Shown here: positions 1-8,189 of the stretch, in pieces | How positions within the stretch are numbered: position 1 is the first letter of the stretch | Layout of the letters: each line of letters starts with the position of its first letter | NCBI RefSeq assembly: GCF_003584645.1 | Contig: NZ_AP017928.1 | Location: 1,960,395-2,024,394 of the forward strand | Length of the DNA: 64,000 nucleotides | Source of the DNA: Methylocaldum marinum | GTDB taxonomy: Bacteria > Pseudomonadota > Gammaproteobacteria > Methylococcales > Methylococcaceae | Reading direction: 5' to 3' | The notes under the pieces: generated by a model | Seen by the model: the letters and a program-made list of their open reading frames with translations, nothing else | The model's database searches: none | What the model was told of the DNA's origin: nothing | Position numbers and translations under genes: made by a program

Positions 1-1
1 G

Positions 2-103
2 TATCAATGCAACCGTCAGGAGATCGATGTCATCGTGAATATTCCCGAGTCGCACGCGGCATATATCACCTTCCGTTATTGCCGGGACAAGCCGGCGTAC
101 TGA
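2..103 (+). CDS. C-terminal fragment of an unidentified upstream gene
   Basis: An open frame enters from the left edge and ends at TGA 101-103, giving 33 residues that finish with RYCRDKPAY. The end lies 23 bp before the ATG of the chain-length protein at 127, so the two genes probably sit in one exopolysaccharide operon. The fragment is too short to identify, and the frame choice rests only on its position and tight spacing. It competes with an N-terminal extension of the next gene in another frame. Confidence 0.4.
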   Translation, partial: YQCNRQEIDVIVNIPESHAAYITFRYCRDKPAY

Positions 104-126
104 GCAAGGGAATTGGGAAGGGAATC

Positions 127-1878
127 ATGGAAGAGAAAGAACTTAGCGATTACATCACTGCATTCAGGCGCAACAAGCCTCAATTTGGAGCAATCCTGAC
201 CGGCATCCTGTTCCTTTCTCTCTTATTCGCCGCCCTGCTGCCTCCGACCTACCGCTCTACTGCAACAATTCTGATCGAAGAGCAGGAAATTCCGCCGGAT
301 CTCGTGCGATCGACCATTACGACCTATGCCACCCAACGTTTGCAAATGATCAGTCAGCGGGTCATGACGCGCAACAATCTAAACCGGATCATGGAAAAGT
401 TCGAACTTTATCCCGACGCCCGCCAACGGCTTACCGAAGAAGAAGTCATCCGGCGAATGCGCGAGGATATCACGCTGGACACGATCAGCACGGACATTAT
501 CGATCCCCGCACCGGCAGACCCTCAACGGCCACGATCGCATTTACTCTTTCTTACGATAGCGGGAATCCGGAGCTCGCGCAGCGAGTCGTCAACGAAATC
601 ACCTCCCTTTACCTGGAGGAAAACCTCAAAACCCGCACCCAAAGGACCGCCGAGACAGCGGACTTCCTTAAGAAAGAAACCAGACGGATGGACAAATATG
701 TTTCCGTCCTGGAGAAAACACTCGCCGATTTCAAGGAAAAGAATCTGAATAGCCTTCCCGAACAAAAACCGCTCAATCTCGAGCTCATGGATAGAACCGA
801 ACGCGAATTAATGCAGATTGACAATGAAATTCTCTCCCTGGAAGATCGAAAATTCTATCTGGATGGCCAGCTGGCCCAACTCAAGCCGGATATGCCGGTC
901 ATCTCATCCGACGGAGAACGCATACTGAGCCCGGAGGACCGATTGAAAAGCCTCAAGACGGAGTATCTGGCCCTGTCGAGCCGTTACTCGGACAAACATC
1001 CCGATGTGATCAAGGCGCGCCTGGAAATCGATTCTCTCAGAATGAACGCCAACGATACCGACGGCGGTTTGGACCTGGCCAAGCATCTCACCGGTTTGGA
1101 CGGCGAATTAGCGGCGCTTAGAAAAAAGTACTCTGAAAATCACCCGGACGTCGTCAATCTGAAAAACCGGATTTCGGTCTTGGATGAGGAGCTCAAGAAG
1201 GTACAAAGGACTCGTACCATCAGAGAAATCGGTACCGGCCAGCCGGAGAACCCGGCATATATCACACTGCAGACTCAGCGTGACGGCGCCGTTCAGGATT
1301 TACGAGCCTTGCGACAGCGTCGCGAGGAACTGAAGGAAAAACGTACCGAATACGAAAACCGTCTGTTGCAAACGCCCAGAGTGGAGCGACAGTATCTGGA
1401 ACTGGTCAGGGATTACGACAATGCCACTGCCCGTTACCGCGAACTCAGGGCAAAAGCCATGGAAGCCGAAGTCGCCGAGGAACTCGAAAAAAGAAGAAAG
1501 GGGGAACGGTTTTCCGTTATCGAACCTCCGATGCTGCCCGAAAAACCGATTAAACCGAACCGGCCGGCCATTGCATTTCTTGGTGCGCTGCTGGCCGTCG
1601 CGGGAGGACTCGGTTACGTGCTGCTCATGGAGAACATGGACAAATCCGTGCGCGGACCGAAATGGGTAACGGCCTCGGCCGGCCGCCCTCCGCTCGCGGT
1701 CATACCCTATTTTCGAACGGATGAGGAAGTCTCCGATCGGCAGAAAATGAAAACCGTGGCCATGCTGACAGGTCTAGGTCTGGTTTTGCTGATCTTAACT
1801 CTGGTTCATTGGCTGTGGATACCGCTGGACGTCCTGTGGTTCAAAAGCTTGCGCAAGATGGACTCGATATTGAGCTGA
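127..1878 (+). CDS. GumC/Wzz-type polysaccharide chain-length determinant (polysaccharide co-polymerase)
   Basis: A 583-residue inner-membrane protein expected to set chain length or assist export of an exopolysaccharide. A first membrane segment lies at about residues 20-42, followed by a Wzz-type periplasmic domain. Long coiled coils follow at about 175-260 and 340-480, and a second membrane segment (AIAFLGALLAVAGGLGYVLL) at about 485-505. A third hydrophobic segment near the C-terminus (about 545-570) is unusual for the family. The stretch Y-S-x-x-H-P-D-V occurs twice (about 290 and 335), suggesting an internal duplication. I chose ATG 127 over an upstream in-frame start because GGGAAGGGAAT precedes it and the protein then begins just before the first membrane segment. 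The kinase domain is not fused; a separate ATPase gene follows 106 bp downstream. Confidence 0.85.
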   Translation: MEEKELSDYITAFRRNKPQFGAILTGILFLSLLFAALLPPTYRSTATILIEEQEIPPDLVRSTITTYATQRLQMISQRVMTRNNLNRIMEKFELYPDARQRLTEEEVIRRMREDITLDTISTDIIDPRTGRPSTATIAFTLSYDSGNPELAQRVVNEITSLYLEENLKTRTQRTAETADFLKKETRRMDKYVSVLEKTLADFKEKNLNSLPEQKPLNLELMDRTERELMQIDNEILSLEDRKFYLDGQLAQLKPDMPVISSDGERILSPEDRLKSLKTEYLALSSRYSDKHPDVIKARLEIDSLRMNANDTDGGLDLAKHLTGLDGELAALRKKYSENHPDVVNLKNRISVLDEELKKVQRTRTIREIGTGQPENPAYITLQTQRDGAVQDLRALRQRREELKEKRTEYENRLLQTPRVERQYLELVRDYDNATARYRELRAKAMEAEVAEELEKRRKGERFSVIEPPMLPEKPIKPNRPAIAFLGALLAVAGGLGYVLLMENMDKSVRGPKWVTASAGRPPLAVIPYFRTDEEVSDRQKMKTVAMLTGLGLVLLILTLVHWLWIPLDVLWFKSLRKMDSILS

Positions 1879-1984
1879 GTGTACGAGATTCGGTTGCCGC
1901 AACCGTAACCCGAATCGGCTGATTGCGATTGTTACGACTCATCGGCCGGTTTCAAAGACCAACCTAAAAGGGAAGGAGAGCACT

Positions 1985-2770
1985 ATGGAAAGTATCAGTA
2001 GAGCACTCGGACAGCACCACCAGGACGCCGTGCAGGCAAGCCCGCAAATCCCGAAGGGAGACCTGGTTTCATTGGAAAGCATTCAGTATACGCAAACCAG
2101 AAGCGTAACTCTCTCGCGGGAGCAGCTCCGCCGCCAACGCATTATCGCGGGTTATGGACCTTGTGCCTTCGTCGATGCGTACAAAATCCTCCGTACTCGA
2201 GTATTGCACCAGATGCGGGAACAAGGCTGGAATACCCTCGCCATAACCGGCCCCGGCGCAGGCTGCGGGAAAAGCCTGACCGCCATCAACCTCGCGCTCA
2301 GCATCGCGCTCGAAGTCCATCAAACCGTTCTGCTGGCCGATGTCAATCTCAGAGATCCCGCCATTCACCGCTACCTCGGCATCGAACCCATCGCAGGACT
2401 GAGCGATCATTTGATGGACAACGTTCCCATACAAAAAATCCTCCTCAATCCTAGGGGTATAGGGCGATTTGTCGTTCTGCCGGGAAAACGTCCGATATTC
2501 AACTCCTCGGAGTTGATCGCCTCGCCGAAAATGGTGCAACTGGTGAAGGAGCTGAAACACCGCTATCCGTCGCGATTTGTCGTCTTCGACCTGCCCCATT
2601 TGGGAACTGCGGACGCCTTGTCTTTCGCGCCCTATGTCGATGCCGCGATTTTAGTCGTCGAAGAAGGGAAAACCACCCAGGACGAGCTTTCCCGAGCCAT
2701 AGCTTCCCTTGACGGAATACCCTTGGTCGGGCTGGTTTTGAACAAGGCCGAAACCGGTTCGGTGGAATAG
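1985..2770 (+). CDS. CpsD/CapB-like BY-kinase family ATPase of the exopolysaccharide locus
   Basis: A 261-residue cytoplasmic P-loop protein that would partner the membrane chain-length protein upstream. Walker A is GPGAGCGKS (about residues 90-98), a Walker A' LLADVNLRDP lies near 118-127, and the Walker B-like FVVFDLPH is near 198-205. The segment before Walker A (FVDAYKILRTRV) is the usual lead-in of CpsD-type kinases. A C-terminal tyrosine cluster, the autophosphorylation tail of classical BY-kinases, is absent: the protein stops at NKAETGSVE. It may act as an ATPase without a Tyr tail or be regulated differently. The Shine-Dalgarno GGAAGGAGAG sits 6 bp before the ATG. Confidence 0.85.
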   Translation: MESISRALGQHHQDAVQASPQIPKGDLVSLESIQYTQTRSVTLSREQLRRQRIIAGYGPCAFVDAYKILRTRVLHQMREQGWNTLAITGPGAGCGKSLTAINLALSIALEVHQTVLLADVNLRDPAIHRYLGIEPIAGLSDHLMDNVPIQKILLNPRGIGRFVVLPGKRPIFNSSELIASPKMVQLVKELKHRYPSRFVVFDLPHLGTADALSFAPYVDAAILVVEEGKTTQDELSRAIASLDGIPLVGLVLNKAETGSVE

Positions 2771-2925
2771 CCGGCGCAAGCGCGCCCGGTTCACCTAAAT
2801 AGACTGCCGGACATCATCTCCTTCGCCCCGACGGGCGAGGGAAAGCCGGGTTTTGGTCTGATCGAAGGTGAGTCTTTTACAGCACTTTTCGCCGGCCTAC
2901 AGCCGGACGGCTTGGGCGAACGGAG

Positions 2926-3186
2926 TTACCCGACCTTTTCGGGTTCCTTCTTTCGGATAGTCAAGCCGACCTCGTCGCGAACCAATTCAAAAGCACCACC
3001 AAAATCGGAAGTCCTATTCGAGTTATTCCCGGCCAGTACGCAACGCTCTTTGAACTCGTCGAGTGATCTTCTCGCAAATGTTTCGGAATCGAAAGGCCCC
3101 ATCACACCCTCGCGGCTCAGAAAGAACCATTCGGTCCGGCCGGTTAAGTCATTACGCTCCCAAAATACACGATCAGCTTTAAACAT
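2926..3186 (-). CDS. Small DUF6316-like protein
   Basis: An 86-residue protein starting MFKADRVFW. The pattern EWFFLSREG-x-x-GPFDS, followed by an amphipathic helix (FARRSLDEFKERCVLAG), resembles the small DUF6316 family of gammaproteobacteria, whose function is unknown. An upstream ATG at 3231 would add 15 residues containing two cysteines; I prefer the internal ATG because homologues, as I recall them, begin just before this conserved block. A weak GAAGATAAG precedes it. The gene stands alone between the exopolysaccharide locus and the DUF748 gene. The family assignment is from memory of the motif. Confidence 0.6.
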   Translation of the reverse strand: MFKADRVFWERNDLTGRTEWFFLSREGVMGPFDSETFARRSLDEFKERCVLAGNNSNRTSDFGGAFELVRDEVGLTIRKKEPEKVG

Positions 3187-3681
3187 GGCACTTATCTTCG
3201 ACTGTCCAGTGCAGCCAGCACATCCAATCATGCGGCGACACGTTAATGGCTAGCAACTCATTCCAGCAGATGCTCCGAAAATTGGTTGATGAAATATATC
3301 ATCAAAAGAATTAAAGCGCTTCCTACTTTGTAAACGGGTATGTGACGGGCCACACCTTCGATCAGACGGAAAAAGCCTGAGTCAGTAGCCGCCCATTCGC
3401 ACTATCGAACGCCGGGACTTCGGCGAAAAAGCCGGTAGAAGCTTTTTCCGATTAGCTATGAGAAACTTTAAATCCAAAATCATATTGAATTTCCCGCCTT
3501 CATGTGAAGAAGCTTCCGTCCCATCCTGGTCCAAAAACAATAATGCCTCATTGCAAGAGCGCACCATTAGGACCCAGTGGAAGTGGCTGCCGGAGCGGCC
3601 GTGCATCAATGGCATACTTCCCTGATACTACACTTTAACCGTTATACTCCGCTAATTCCGAGCTAAGGAGTTCACACTTGC
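3187..3681. other. Gene-poor interval before the DUF748 gene
   Basis: About 495 bp without a convincing gene. A 77-codon frame on the minus strand (3382-3615) shows no recognisable domain and no Shine-Dalgarno, so I do not call it. A TATACT hexamer at 3643-3648 could be the -10 box for the gene at 3682, but no good -35 accompanies it. I see no tRNA and no repeat. Confidence 0.5.
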
Positions 3682-6600
3682 ATGAATCGGCTGGCCCGAA
3701 TCGCTAGAAACCCGTGGATACTCACCATTACGGCAGCGCTCCTAGTTTACACGCTGGCCGGATTTTCCCTGATTCCTTACCTGGTAAGGCATTATGTCCC
3801 CAAACTTGCTTCCCAACATCTGAAACGGGATGCTTCGGTCGGCGAGGTAGGCTTCAACCCGTTTGTATTCACCTTCGAAGCCCGCGATTTCGACCTCAAG
3901 GACACGGATGGCCAGCCGATCCTTCGATTCAGCCGGCTTTTCATCGATTTCGAACTGGAAAGTATTTTCCGCCGGGCATGGACTTTTGCCGATTTCCGAT
4001 TGGAAACGCCTTCGGTAAATGCAATCGTCGATCAGGACGGTACGCTCAACCTGGCCAGAATCGCGGAAGACGTACCAAAATCCGAGCAACCGGAACAGCC
4101 CGACGAACCCCTACCTCGTCTGTTGATCAAGCACCTATCACTGACGAATGGTTCTGCGCACTACGCAGACTACTCGAAAGACACCGATATAACGGAAACG
4201 GTAAGTCCCATCGATCTGGAACTCAGAACGCTCACCACCCTTCCGGAGAAGACCGGAGATTATCAACTCGTTCTGAAACTCCCGGACGGGGCCACGCTCG
4301 AATGGCGCGGAAATCTGTCGTTGAACCCGATGCTTTCCGACGGCGACCTGCGACTCGATGCTTTCAGCCTGGCAACCCCGTGGAGATTTTTGCGAGACCG
4401 GCTCGGTTTGGACGAGCCGTCCGGGCGGGCCGATTTATCGGCACACTACCGCTACAGCCGGAATTCGGAAAATACCGATCTATCCGTGAGCAATTTAGCG
4501 CTGAAACTATCGGAGCTGCGCCTCGCCATGACCGGTGCCGACGACCCTATCCTTGCCATGGAAAGGATTGAAGCAGGCAACGTCGGTTTCGACCTGGCCG
4601 GCCGAAACATCAGCGTACCGTCCTTGGTCATCGAAAACGGCGAAGTTAGAGCCTCCGTGGACAGTTCCGGTTCGCTGAACTGGCAAAATTTGGTGAAACC
4701 GGAAGAACCGGGCGGTGCCTCTTCGAATTCGAACGATCCGCCGCCGGACAGCGCAAGCCAAACACCATGGAAGCTCGTGGTGGAAAATTTTAAAACCACC
4801 GATGTCGAAGTCGCCTACACCGATGCTAGCCGCCGGTCACCCTACGTTGTGTCGATCAACCGTTTCGGTTTCGGTCTCAAGGCCGACGCCGAAATCGGAA
4901 CAGACGAGACGAAAGCCAGAATCGAAGCGCTGGCCGCCTCTCTGGACCGGATTGCGCTCACCGAACCCGGCTCGCCCGAACCCTTGGCTGCATGGGACGC
5001 ATTCGAAATAACGGACGGTCAGGTCGATCTCGAAAAGCGCGAGGCCATTGTCGGACGGGCCGCACTGAAAGGCGGCAAGGCGAAAATCATACGCGACAAA
5101 TCCGGTACGATACATCTGGCCGAAATTTTCGGACCCAAGAACGGGTCGGCTGTAGCCCCCTCCTCTACCGAAGCGGGTAGCCGGCCCGCGGAACAAGCGT
5201 GGAACTTCGCACTCAAAGCCTTCGCACTGGAAGGCTTCAGCCTCGCGCTCGTCGACCGCAGCCTGGCTCCCGAAATCGCCTATGATTTCAAAGACATCAA
5301 CATCGACCTGCAAAACATCACGAACGACAATATCACGCCCGTCACATTCGATGCCGCCCTCAAGATCGAACAAGGCGGTTCGCTGAAGACGACAGGCACC
5401 GCATCCCTTAAAGGAGATCGGGCGGAAGCCAAGGTCGAGGCCGACCGAATCAACCTGACCGCACTGCATCCCTTGGTCTCCGAATTCGCCAAGCTCAAGC
5501 TGGAAAGCGGCGACCTATCGAGCGCTCTACAGGTGGAGTTCACCCAGACTGAAAGGGGTCCTTCGGTCAAAACCAAAGGCACACTCAGCGTCTCCGATTT
5601 GCTGCTGAATGAAGCCGGAAGCAGCGGGCGCTTTCTGTCCTGGAAGAAGCTTTCGGCCGATGAAATCGATTTTTCGCTCGCACCTGACCGCCTGTCGATA
5701 CGTGAGGTACGCATCGACCAGCCGGGATCGAAAATCACGATCTTCGAAGACCGCTCAACCAATCTTGCCGCCGTATTCAAAAAACCCGCCGCCAGCAGCG
5801 CGCCCGACAGGAAAGCGTCCACTTCCAGAACGGCGACGCGGCAGAATTCGCAAAAGCCGTTTCCTGTCACGGTCGAACGCGTCCGTGTCAGCAACGGCGT
5901 AGTCGATTTCAGCGACCTGAGTCTGGTCATCCCGTTTGCCGCCCTGATCCATGACTTCAATGGAACCGTAACCGACATATCCACGGTGGCCTCGGGCCGA
6001 ACCCACCTGGCCTTCGCCGGGCGCGTCAACCAATTCGGATCGGTCAACGTCGACGGTGCGATGAATCTCATGGAGCAAAAAAAATTCAGCGACATCGACG
6101 TGGTCTTCCGTAATGTTTCGATGACATCGCTCTCGCCGTATAGCGCAACGTTCGCCGGACGCAAAATTCAGTCCGGCAAGCTCGATCTGGATCTGGAATA
6201 CAAGATCGAAGACAGCCTGCTGAAAAGCGAAAACAAGATCGCTTTGGAAAATTTCACCTTGGGAGATCGTATCGAAAGCCCTAATGCAGTTTCCTTGCCG
6301 CTGGATCTCGCGGTTGCAGTGCTCACTGATAGCCAGGGCCAAATCAACGTCTCCGTCCCGGTGGAAGGCGATGTCGACAGCCCCAAATTCCGCTATGGCA
6401 AAGTCGTCTGGGAAGCGGTAGTCACGGTATTGCAGAATGCAGCCACGGCTCCTTTCAGGATGATCGGCTCGGTATTCGGCGACGGCGAGGAACACCTCGA
6501 CACGGTGCTGTTCGAGCCCGGCGGGGACACCTTGCCGCCGCCGGAGCTGGAAAAGATCAAGAAATTCGGCGAAGCGCTGGAAAAGCGCCCTATCCTTAAA

Positions 6601-7119
6601 TTGACGGTGCATGGCCAATTCGATCCCGAACGTGACGGCGAAGCCCTGAGATCCCTGAGCGTTCGGCGCGCCGTCTCCGAAAAGGTGGGCATCGAGATCA
6701 AGGCCGGGGAAGATCCGGGGCCGTTGGCTTTTACCAACGCCAAAACCCAGCGCGCCCTGGAAGAGTTGATTATCGAGCGAGCCGGACCCAAGGCGCTCGA
6801 TGAAATCCAAGCCAATTTCGAAAAAAAGAGCGGAAGGAAGCCGCAGCGGCTCGGCAGATTGTCGGCTCTGTTCGGCCGAGCGAGCGAAGACCAGGAATTC
6901 TACGAGCAACTGTTTAAGCATCTGGTCGGCAACGCTCCCTTGGAAAAGTCCGAACTCGAGGCCCTGGGAGAGCGCCGCGCCAATGCCATCAGGCATGAAC
7001 TCATCGCTCTGCCCGGCGTCGATCGCACTCACATCGGCGCAGGAAAAGTCGAATCCACTTCGGAAAACATCGACGGAAAGGTTCCGTCCCGACTCAAACC
7101 GGAGGCGTTGGGCGGTTAA
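3682..7119 (+). CDS. AsmA-like DUF748 family envelope protein
   Basis: A 1145-residue protein with one N-terminal membrane anchor (about residues 12-34) and a very long periplasmic region of repeated beta-rich AsmA-type segments. Examples are FDLKDTDG and SLTNGSAHYAD (about 70-160), with further repeats at about 380-640 and 740-900. The C-terminal part (LFEPGGDTLPPPELEKI and RPILKLTVHGQFD, about 945-990) resembles the OmpA-like tail typical of DUF748 proteins. The family is linked to outer-membrane homeostasis and, for AsmA-like proteins generally, to phospholipid transport between membranes; the specific role here is inferred. AAGGAG lies 12 bp before the ATG. Neighbours on both sides look unrelated, so it is probably monocistronic. 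Confidence 0.85.
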   Translation: MNRLARIARNPWILTITAALLVYTLAGFSLIPYLVRHYVPKLASQHLKRDASVGEVGFNPFVFTFEARDFDLKDTDGQPILRFSRLFIDFELESIFRRAWTFADFRLETPSVNAIVDQDGTLNLARIAEDVPKSEQPEQPDEPLPRLLIKHLSLTNGSAHYADYSKDTDITETVSPIDLELRTLTTLPEKTGDYQLVLKLPDGATLEWRGNLSLNPMLSDGDLRLDAFSLATPWRFLRDRLGLDEPSGRADLSAHYRYSRNSENTDLSVSNLALKLSELRLAMTGADDPILAMERIEAGNVGFDLAGRNISVPSLVIENGEVRASVDSSGSLNWQNLVKPEEPGGASSNSNDPPPDSASQTPWKLVVENFKTTDVEVAYTDASRRSPYVVSINRFGFGLKADAEIGTDETKARIEALAASLDRIALTEPGSPEPLAAWDAFEITDGQVDLEKREAIVGRAALKGGKAKIIRDKSGTIHLAEIFGPKNGSAVAPSSTEAGSRPAEQAWNFALKAFALEGFSLALVDRSLAPEIAYDFKDINIDLQNITNDNITPVTFDAALKIEQGGSLKTTGTASLKGDRAEAKVEADRINLTALHPLVSEFAKLKLESGDLSSALQVEFTQTERGPSVKTKGTLSVSDLLLNEAGSSGRFLSWKKLSADEIDFSLAPDRLSIREVRIDQPGSKITIFEDRSTNLAAVFKKPAASSAPDRKASTSRTATRQNSQKPFPVTVERVRVSNGVVDFSDLSLVIPFAALIHDFNGTVTDISTVASGRTHLAFAGRVNQFGSVNVDGAMNLMEQKKFSDIDVVFRNVSMTSLSPYSATFAGRKIQSGKLDLDLEYKIEDSLLKSENKIALENFTLGDRIESPNAVSLPLDLAVAVLTDSQGQINVSVPVEGDVDSPKFRYGKVVWEAVVTVLQNAATAPFRMIGSVFGDGEEHLDTVLFEPGGDTLPPPELEKIKKFGEALEKRPILKLTVHGQFDPERDGEALRSLSVRRAVSEKVGIEIKAGEDPGPLAFTNAKTQRALEELIIERAGPKALDEIQANFEKKSGRKPQRLGRLSALFGRASEDQEFYEQLFKHLVGNAPLEKSELEALGERRANAIRHELIALPGVDRTHIGAGKVESTSENIDGKVPSRLKPEALGG

Positions 7120-7220
7120 GCCACATCCATCGAGCGTTTTCACTCGCTCATACTGCAAAACAGGGCGTGCGAAAACCGTTGGCACCCTCGGCTAGGGTGA
7201 ATTGATTCGAGCATTCGTAG

Positions 7221-7240
7221 GTCGGCAATCCTTTGCCGAC
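7221..7240. repeat. Small REP-like hairpin
   Basis: A perfect inverted repeat, GTCGGCAA-tcct-TTGCCGAC, sits in the 270-bp gap between the DUF748 gene and the convergent regulator gene. It is preceded by GTAG and followed by GAACC. No T-run follows, so it looks more like a dispersed palindromic element than an intrinsic terminator. Confidence 0.5.
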
Positions 7241-7388
7241 GAACCCATCGGCCCGACGTCGGCATCGGCTCCTTCGTCAGAGCTCGCGATAGGCTCGCCA
7301 GACGACCCGCAGCACGCCCGAGCACGTTCAACGGCCGTTTCCAGGTTCAACCGTACCGCCGGTGAAATGTACGCGCGACCGGACCTGC

Positions 7389-8078
7389 TTAATCGCTTTG
7401 TCCCACGCAATGCCGTAAACGCGCCGCATCCAGCACATCCACCACCTTTCCGTGGACCTCGATCGCTCCGGCCTGCACCAGTTGTTGCAGAATCCGGGAA
7501 AAGGTCTCCGGACGTACCGAAAGGCGCGAAGCCAATACCTGCTTCGGCGTTTCCCACTGTATGCTGTAGCTCGTGCAATTCCGATCGGGCGCGGAGCGCA
7601 GCAGGTATTGCACGACCCGCATCGTCGCATTCTGCAAGGTCAATTCGTCGATCTCCTGCAGTAATTGGTGAAGACGCTGGCTCATCCGGCCCAATAGTCG
7701 AAAACAAACTTCCGGCGAGGTCTCCAATACGCTCCGGAAAGTCTTGATGTCGAATCCCCAAAGCTCACTGGGGACGATCGCACGAGCACTTACGGGATAA
7801 AGATGGCCTTCCATGAACATGACGGCTTCGGCAAAAGACTGGTGGGGCTGAATCAATTCGATAACCTTCTCCTCACCCGCCGCCGAAAGGCGGTAAAGCT
7901 GAATCGTCCCCGTTTCCAGGATATAAAAACGGCTGGCGCATTGGCCGTGGGTGAAAAGCTCCTCTCCCGCCTCTAACCGAACCGGAAGCGCGGCGGCGAT
8001 CACCCGGGTCAATTGAGATTCTTCCAGTTCCGCGAACAGCAGGTGCTTGTACAGCCAGTCGGGTACCGATCTTTTCAT
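7389..8078 (-). CDS. Crp/Fnr family regulator, DNR-like, of the hcp module
   Basis: A 229-residue transcription factor. The cyclic-nucleotide-binding fold covers about residues 15-125 (GEELFTHGQCASRFYILETG, then a dimerisation helix at about 127-150). The C-terminal winged helix carries the recognition region PKQVLASRLSVRPETFSR (about 175-192). The N-terminal cysteine cluster of true FNR is missing, which fits the DNR/NNR branch that senses NO through haem; that sensor assignment is inference. GGAGATTTGC precedes the ATG. It diverges from hcp, and an FNR-type box in the shared 111-bp gap (8102-8115) suggests control of hcp and perhaps of itself. Confidence 0.85.
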   Translation of the reverse strand: MKRSVPDWLYKHLLFAELEESQLTRVIAAALPVRLEAGEELFTHGQCASRFYILETGTIQLYRLSAAGEEKVIELIQPHQSFAEAVMFMEGHLYPVSARAIVPSELWGFDIKTFRSVLETSPEVCFRLLGRMSQRLHQLLQEIDELTLQNATMRVVQYLLRSAPDRNCTSYSIQWETPKQVLASRLSVRPETFSRILQQLVQAGAIEVHGKVVDVLDAARLRHCVGQSD

Positions 8079-8101
8079 GCAAATCTCCCACGAAAAACCG
8101 C

Positions 8102-8115
8102 TTGATCTAGGTCAA
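8102..8115. promoter_or_regulatory. FNR/DNR-type operator upstream of hcp
   Basis: TTGAT-CTAG-GTCAA differs from the consensus TTGAT-N4-ATCAA at one position. Its centre is 41-42 bp upstream of a plausible start near 8150, and the hexamer TATGTT at 8138-8143 would be the -10. That is the geometry of a class II FNR-activated promoter driving hcp. The box is also 24 bp upstream of the regulator's start codon, so autoregulation is possible. Confidence 0.75.
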
Positions 8116-8189
8116 GGAGAAACGAATGGGCAATCGTTATGTTGTTCACCGTCCGAATCGATTTGACTGTCCATTTAAAGGAAAAAGCC

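Noticed and set aside
3382..3615. A 77-codon minus-strand frame in the gap before the DUF748 gene
   Set aside because: No Shine-Dalgarno, no recognisable domain, and no neighbour to explain it.
5755..7185. A long 476-codon open frame on the minus strand
   Set aside because: It lies antisense inside the well-supported DUF748 gene, has no domain or Shine-Dalgarno, and its composition is that of a shadow frame.
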